Positions 5,604 through 10,033 of a stretch of 10,033 nucleotides of DNA are shown here, piece after piece (the stretch's first letter is position 1; each line of letters begins with the position of its first letter). The position numbers were made by a program, and so were the translations under genes. The notes beneath the pieces were generated by a model, which was not told the origin of the DNA, did no database searches, and saw only the letters and a program-made list of their open reading frames with translations. Source of the DNA: Oscillospiraceae bacterium (lineage in GTDB: Bacteria > Bacillota > Clostridia > Oscillospirales > Oscillospiraceae). The DNA is taken from positions 1 through 10,033 of the forward strand of contig JAEEUX010000073.1 in assembly GCA_016290695.1 (NCBI GenBank), in the 5' to 3' direction.

Positions 5604-6992
5604 ATGAAAGCATGGTCAGGACGCTTTGAAAAAACAACGGACGCTCTTACGGACAGTCTGAACGCCTCCATTTCCTTCGACTGCCGCCTCTACGAGGAGG
5701 ACATCACGGGCAGCATCGCCCACGCCGGGATGCTCGGCGCGCAGGGCATAATCGAAGCCGAGGAAGCGGACAAAATAATCGCCTGTCTCAAAGATATCCT
5801 TGCCGATATCAAGGCCGGCAAAATAGAATTCAAGCAGGAAAACGAAGACATACACATGAACGTCGAGGCCATCCTCATCGAGCGCATCGGCGATACGGGC
5901 AAGCGCCTGCACACCGCCCGCAGCAGAAACGACCAGGTCGCGCTGGATATCCGCCTTTATCTCAAAAAGGAAATAAAGGAGATACGAGGCCTCACGCTGA
6001 ATCTCCTTTCCATAATTCTCAAAAAGGCCGAGAGCGGCAAGGACGTTATAATGCCCTCCTATACCCATCTCCAGCGCGCGCAGCCGACGAGCTTTGCCCA
6101 CTACATGATGGCCTACGCCAATATGCTCCGCCGCGACGTTACGCGCCTTGAGGACTGCCTTGAGCGCATGGACGAAATGCCACTCGGCAGCGGCGCTCTC
6201 ACCTCGACGACCTATCCCATCGACAGATGGCGCGTCGCCAGGGAGCTCGGTTTTTCGCGCATCACGGAAAACAGCATCGACGGCGTTTCTGACCGCGATT
6301 TTTCGATAGAGCTTCTCTCCGACCTTTCGCTTCTGATGATGCACCTATCCCGCTTTTCCGAGGAAATAATCCTCTGGTGCTCGTGGGAATTCAAATTCGT
6401 AGAGCTCGACGACGCCTTTGCCACAGGCTCTTCCATCATGCCGCAGAAGAAAAACCCTGACATTCCGGAGCTCGTTCGCGGCAAAACAGGCAGAGTTTAC
6501 GGCTCGCTCATTTCGCTTCTCACCGTCATGAAGGCCCTGCCCCTCGCCTACAACAAGGACATGCAGGAGGATAAGGAGCCGGTTTTCGACGCGGTTGATA
6601 CGGTTAAGGCCTGCCTCCCTGTTTTCTCCGCCATGCTTGACACGATGACTATCCTTCCCGAAAATATGCGCGCCGCCGCCGCGAAGGGCTTTATCAACGC
6701 GACGGACTGCGCCGATTATCTCGTTAAGAAGGGTCTCCCCTTCCGCGACGCTTACAAGCTCGTCGGTATGCTTGTAAACCATTGCATCAAAACCGGAAAA
6801 ACGCTTGAAACGCTTTCAATGGACGAATATAAGGAAATGTCCGACGTATTCGATACCGACGTTTATGATTACATCAATCTCGATAACTGCGTACAGGCAA
6901 GAATTGCCGAGGGCGGCCCGTCGAAGCCGTCCGTTGAAAAGCAGATCGCTTCCGTAAAGGAATTTTTAAACAAAAGAGGCGAAACCGCATGA
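5604..6992 (+). CDS. argH: Argininosuccinate lyase
   Basis: Splits argininosuccinate into arginine and fumarate, the last step of arginine synthesis; the enzyme is a cytosolic homotetramer of the fumarase/aspartase superfamily. The 462 residues match the family's ~460. The protein opens with the typical WSGRF (4-8). HTARSRNDQVALD (103-115) and SYTHLQRAQPTSFAHY (152-167) are substrate-binding regions, with His155 the expected catalytic residue. GSSIMPQKKNP (275-285) is the fumarate-lyase signature on the mobile loop. GALTSTTYPIDR (197-208) has TS where many homologues have AG. The start ATG has GGAGA (5592-5596) 7 bases upstream. Its stop overlaps the argC start by 4 bp (ATGA), so translation of the two is probably coupled. 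Confidence 0.98.
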   Translation: MKAWSGRFEKTTDALTDSLNASISFDCRLYEEDITGSIAHAGMLGAQGIIEAEEADKIIACLKDILADIKAGKIEFKQENEDIHMNVEAILIERIGDTGKRLHTARSRNDQVALDIRLYLKKEIKEIRGLTLNLLSIILKKAESGKDVIMPSYTHLQRAQPTSFAHYMMAYANMLRRDVTRLEDCLERMDEMPLGSGALTSTTYPIDRWRVARELGFSRITENSIDGVSDRDFSIELLSDLSLLMMHLSRFSEEIILWCSWEFKFVELDDAFATGSSIMPQKKNPDIPELVRGKTGRVYGSLISLLTVMKALPLAYNKDMQEDKEPVFDAVDTVKACLPVFSAMLDTMTILPENMRAAAAKGFINATDCADYLVKKGLPFRDAYKLVGMLVNHCIKTGKTLETLSMDEYKEMSDVFDTDVYDYINLDNCVQARIAEGGPSKPSVEKQIASVKEFLNKRGETA

Positions 6993-7924
6993 AGCCGAAG
7001 ATATACATAGACGGCAAGGAAGGCACTACCGGCCTTAAAATATTCTCCCGCCTCGAAGGGAGAGACGATATAGAGCTCCTGCTCATAGACGAAGCTAAGC
7101 GCAAGGATTATGACGAGCGCAAAAAGCTTATGAACGCCGCCGATATCGTGTTTTTCTGCCTGCCGGACGCCGCCGCAATAGAAGCGGCAAACATGATAGA
7201 TAACCCTGCCACGCGCGTGATCGACGCCTCCACCGCCCACAGGACGGCAGAGGGCTGGGTCTACGGCTTCCCCGAGCTTTCGCCCGAATTAAGAAGCGCC
7301 ATCGCCTCGGCAAAAAGGGTCGCAAACCCCGGCTGCCACGCCTCGGGCTTCATTTCCACCGTCTATCCGCTCGTTAAGCTCGGCATCGTGCCGGAGGATT
7401 ACCCCCTCACCTGCCATTCTCTCACGGGTTATTCCGGCGGCGGCAAAAAGCTCATCGCAGAATACGAGGACAAGGCAAGAGACCCGCGCCATGAGTCCCA
7501 CAGGATTTACGGTCTCAACCTCGCGCATAAGCATCTGCCGGAAATCATGAAGCTTTGCTCGCTCAAGCGAAGCCCGGTCTTCATGCCGATTCTGGGCGAT
7601 TTTTACGCAGGCATGGCAACCACCGTCATGCTCCATAACGATATGCTGAAGAAAAAACTTACAGCAGAGGAAATACACGCCGCGCTCAGCGAATATTACG
7701 CGCGCGAGCATTTCGTTACCGTCGCCCCCTTCGGCGGAGACGAAAGCGTTATCTACGCCTCCACCCTCACGGGAACGAACAAAATGCGCATTTCGGTTTA
7801 CGGGACCGAGGAGCTTACCGCGGTAACGAGCGTTTTTGATAATCTCGGCAAGGGCGCATCCGGCGCCGCCGTCCAAAACATGAATATTATGCTCGGCTTT
7901 GACGAGGCCACGGGCCTTGAATAA
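6989..7924 (+). CDS. argC: N-acetyl-gamma-glutamyl-phosphate reductase, short (type 2) form
   Basis: Reduces N-acetylglutamyl phosphate to the semialdehyde with NADPH, the third step of ornithine synthesis. At 311 residues it is shorter than the common type 1 enzyme (about 345) and fits the type 2 subfamily. An unusual N-terminal nucleotide loop IDGKEGTTGLKIFSRL (7-22) replaces the usual GASGYTG. ADIVFFCLP (51-59), VIDASTAHR (77-85) and the catalytic-Cys motif NPGCHASGF (113-121, Cys116) follow, where type 1 has GCYPT. GLNLAHKHLPEI (175-186) carries the expected catalytic His, and NLGKGASGAAVQNMNIMLG (285-303) closes the fold. AGAGG (6975-6979) lies 9 bases before the ATG, inside argH. The start overlaps the argH stop; argJ follows after 19 bp. 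Confidence 0.95.
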   Translation: MKPKIYIDGKEGTTGLKIFSRLEGRDDIELLLIDEAKRKDYDERKKLMNAADIVFFCLPDAAAIEAANMIDNPATRVIDASTAHRTAEGWVYGFPELSPELRSAIASAKRVANPGCHASGFISTVYPLVKLGIVPEDYPLTCHSLTGYSGGGKKLIAEYEDKARDPRHESHRIYGLNLAHKHLPEIMKLCSLKRSPVFMPILGDFYAGMATTVMLHNDMLKKKLTAEEIHAALSEYYAREHFVTVAPFGGDESVIYASTLTGTNKMRISVYGTEELTAVTSVFDNLGKGASGAAVQNMNIMLGFDEATGLE

Positions 7925-7943
7925 GCCGGATGGAGGATACATT

Positions 7944-9170
7944 ATGAAATACATAGAGGGCGGCGTTTGCGCCGCCGCCGGTTTTAAAGCTTCCGGCATT
8001 TTTTGCGGAATTAAGGCTAATTCTTCCCCGAACAAATTTGACCTCGCGCTAATTTATTCCGAGGTTCCCTGCGCCGCCGCGGGTATATTCACGAAGAACC
8101 GCGTAAAGGCCGCTCCCGTGCTGCTCGATATAGAAACGCTCAAATCAGGCAAGGCGCAGGCCATTGCCGCCAACAGCAAAAATGCCAATGCCTGCGCCCC
8201 CGAGGGCATGGAAAACGCCAAAAGGATGGCCGCAGCAGCAGCTTCCGCGCTCGGCCTCAAGGCAAGCGACATTATTGTTTCCTCCACGGGCGTAATCGGC
8301 CAGCGCCTCAATATCGAAGCCATCGAGAAGGGACTTCCGCAGGCTGCCGCCGCGCTCAGTGCCTCCCCCGCCGGTTCCGACGCCGCGGCAAACGCCATAA
8401 TGACGACGGACACCGTTAAAAAGGAATTTGCCGTCGAGCTCACGATTGGCGGCAAAACCGTCCACATCGGCGGCATAGCCAAGGGCAGCGGCATGATTCA
8501 CCCGAACATGGGCACCATGCTCTCTTACATCACCACCGACTGCGCCATCAACGCCGAAATGCTCAAAAAAGCGCTGCTCAGTGCCAACAGCGTCAGCTTC
8601 AACCGCATAAGCGTTGACGGCGACACCTCGACGAACGATTCCTGCGTCGTCCTGGCTAACGGTCTTGCGGGTAACGCCGAGATAAGCTCCGAAAACGCCG
8701 ACTACGCCCTGTTCCTCGAAGCCTTTACCGCTATATGCAAGGACCTTGCGCGCAGCATGGCTGCCGACGGCGAGGGTGCCAAGCACCTTATCACCTGCGA
8801 CGTTAAGGGCGCAAAGAGCGTCGAGCAGGCCGAGATTATCGGCAAATCCGTAATCGGTTCCTCTCTCACGAAGGCCGCGATCTTCGGCTGCGATGCCAAC
8901 TGGGGCCGCGTTTTGGCGGCGATGGGTTATTCGGGCGAGGATTTCGCCCCCGAAAAGGTAAACGTAGCCTTTGCTTCCGCCGCCGGAAAGGTCGATGTCT
9001 GCAAAAACGGAATGGGCCTTGATTTTGACGAGGAGCTTGCCAAAAAAATCCTCACGGAGAAGGAAGTTATCATCGACATAACGATGGCTGAGGGCGACGC
9101 TCAGGCCGTTTGCTGGGGCTGCGACCTCACCTACGATTACGTTAAGATAAACGGAGATTACCGCACCTGA
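7944..9170 (+). CDS. argJ: Bifunctional glutamate N-acetyltransferase / ornithine acetyltransferase
   Basis: Moves the acetyl group from N-acetylornithine to glutamate, releasing ornithine and renewing N-acetylglutamate (cyclic pathway). Bifunctional members also use acetyl-CoA, but the sequence cannot prove that here. The protein has 408 residues. GGVCAAAGFKASGI (6-19) is the family start, NSKNANAC (77-84) is conserved, STGVIG (114-119) includes the oxyanion-hole Thr115-Gly116, and KGSGMIHPNMGTML (180-193) holds the self-cleavage site. Thr191 would be the nucleophile and N-terminus of the beta chain after autoprocessing. The residue before it is Gly rather than the more usual Ala. The start at 7944 is preferred over a 45-nt longer frame from 7899 because GGAGGA (7932-7937) lies 6 bases upstream and the longer version would overlap argC. 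Confidence 0.97.
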   Translation: MKYIEGGVCAAAGFKASGIFCGIKANSSPNKFDLALIYSEVPCAAAGIFTKNRVKAAPVLLDIETLKSGKAQAIAANSKNANACAPEGMENAKRMAAAAASALGLKASDIIVSSTGVIGQRLNIEAIEKGLPQAAAALSASPAGSDAAANAIMTTDTVKKEFAVELTIGGKTVHIGGIAKGSGMIHPNMGTMLSYITTDCAINAEMLKKALLSANSVSFNRISVDGDTSTNDSCVVLANGLAGNAEISSENADYALFLEAFTAICKDLARSMAADGEGAKHLITCDVKGAKSVEQAEIIGKSVIGSSLTKAAIFGCDANWGRVLAAMGYSGEDFAPEKVNVAFASAAGKVDVCKNGMGLDFDEELAKKILTEKEVIIDITMAEGDAQAVCWGCDLTYDYVKINGDYRT

Positions 9171-9189
9171 TTTAAAGGAGAACACAAAA

Positions 9190-10033
9190 ATGCCAACTCT
9201 TGACAGGGCTAAGATTCTTGCCGAAGCCCTCCCCTACATACAGCAGTATTATAACAAAACCGTCGTCATCAAATACGGCGGCAACGCCATGATAAACCAG
9301 GAGCTTTTTCAGGCCGTGATGGACGATATTGTCCTTCTCAGCTTCGTCGGCATCCGCGTCGTTCTCGTCCATGGCGGCGGCCCGGAAATTAACGAAATGC
9401 TCGAAAAAACGGGCAAGGAGTCAAAATTCATCAACGGCCTGCGCTATACCGACAGAGAAACCATGGACATCGTTCAGATGGTTCTTTGCGGCAAGGTGAA
9501 CAAGAATCTCGTCTCCGCGATAAACAAGGTCGGCGGCAAAGCAGTCGGCCTCTGCGGAACGGACGGAAATCTTTTCAAGGCCACGAAAATGCTCAAGGAC
9601 GGCGTTGACCTCGGCTACGTCGGCGAAATAAACGAGGTTGACCCCTCCGTTGTAAGCTATGCGCTCGACGGCGGCTATATCCCCGTAATTTCCTCCGTGG
9701 CGCAGGGGACGGACGAGGACGTTAATTATAACATCAACGCCGACACAGCCGCCTCCAAGCTCGCCATTGCGCTCAAGGCTGAAAAGCTCATTCTCCTTAC
9801 GGATATCGCCGGTCTCATGCGCGACCCGAAGGACGAATCCACGCTTCTCAGGCTCGTTCATCTGCCCGATATCCCGAAGCTTATTAAAGAAGGTATCGTT
9901 AAGGGCGGTATGATACCTAAGGTAGACTGCTGCGTCGAGGCCGTGCGTCAGGGCGTTGACCGCGCCAGCATAATCGACGGGCGCGTGCCGCACTCCATTC
10001 TTATCGAAATCCTCACCCACGAGGGCATCGGCA
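9190..10033 (+). CDS. argB: Acetylglutamate kinase (3' end cut by window edge)
   Basis: Phosphorylates N-acetylglutamate with ATP, the second step of arginine synthesis in the cyclic pathway. 281 residues are visible, with perhaps 10-15 missing. KYGGNAM (28-34) holds the phosphate-binding Lys28, VLVHGGGPEINEML (58-71) is the substrate glycine loop, NGLRYTD (82-88) has the conserved substrate-binding Arg85, and NINADTAASKLA (181-192) and LLTDIAGLM (202-210) are the amino-acid kinase nucleotide region. VKGGMIPKV (237-245) contains the catalytic Lys near 244. A helical N-terminal extension (about 1-22) before the first strand and the C-terminal EGIG (278-281) are features of arginine-inhibited hexameric forms, so feedback control is likely. 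The start has AAAGGAG (9174-9180) 9 bases upstream and lies 19 bp after argJ. Confidence 0.97.
   Translation, partial: MPTLDRAKILAEALPYIQQYYNKTVVIKYGGNAMINQELFQAVMDDIVLLSFVGIRVVLVHGGGPEINEMLEKTGKESKFINGLRYTDRETMDIVQMVLCGKVNKNLVSAINKVGGKAVGLCGTDGNLFKATKMLKDGVDLGYVGEINEVDPSVVSYALDGGYIPVISSVAQGTDEDVNYNINADTAASKLAIALKAEKLILLTDIAGLMRDPKDESTLLRLVHLPDIPKLIKEGIVKGGMIPKVDCCVEAVRQGVDRASIIDGRVPHSILIEILTHEGIG

Noticed and set aside
5616..6344. Minus-strand open frame (242 codons) opposite argH
   Set aside because: It is antisense to the intact argH and has no recognisable domain.
7899..7943. Upstream start extending argJ by 15 residues into argC
   Set aside because: GGAGGA at 7932-7937 fixes the start at 7944, and the family begins with the MKYIEGG-type sequence.
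8145..9185. Long minus-strand open frame (346 codons) opposite argJ
   Set aside because: It is a shadow of argJ with low-complexity Gly/Ala/Val composition and no family motif.

Overview
The window looks like a chromosomal segment of a low-to-mid GC Gram-positive anaerobe, most likely class Clostridia (Bacillota), perhaps an Oscillospirales-type gut bacterium. The reasons are strong AGGAGG-like ribosome sites, a TTG start, the xpaC-telA pair typical of Bacillota, a bifunctional ArgJ, and a moderately GC-rich, C-ending codon style with AT-rich intergenic DNA. This placement is an inference from sequence style and cannot be fixed to a genus.

Layout. Positions 1-400 hold the 5' two-thirds of ribulose-phosphate 3-epimerase (rpe) on the minus strand, running off the left edge. 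Positions 401-669 are an AT-rich divergent control region with back-to-back sigma-A promoters. Their TTGACA boxes form a perfect inverted repeat. Positions 670-4031 are a tight four-gene plus-strand cluster of membrane and envelope proteins: an XpaC-family two-helix membrane protein, a TelA-family soluble coiled-coil protein, a divergent LemA-like anchored protein, and a TPM-domain protein with a Ser/Gly/His/Arg-rich tail. The cluster ends in a 10-bp stem-loop at 4057-4082. Positions 4083-4309 are AT-rich, dense in ATTCA half-sites, and include a good candidate arginine-repressor (ARG box) site. Positions 4310 to the right edge are an arginine biosynthesis operon in the order argG-argH-argC-argJ-argB, with argB missing only its last few codons.

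How the genes work together. ArgJ (acetyl recycling), ArgB and ArgC carry glutamate to N-acetylglutamate semialdehyde. ArgJ releases ornithine, and ArgG and ArgH turn citrulline into arginine. ArgD, ArgF and carbamoyl-phosphate synthase are not in the window and probably lie further right or elsewhere. The ArgC is the short 'type 2' form. The xpaC-telA-lemA-TPM cluster has no assigned biochemical function. Its parts suggest a membrane-associated stress or envelope-maintenance module, with a cytosolic coiled-coil protein (TelA) working with three membrane-anchored partners. It is the least understood, and so the most interesting, part of the window.

No tRNA, rRNA, CRISPR array, insertion sequence, phage gene or plasmid function was seen. 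The many long antisense frames are shadows of the real genes.
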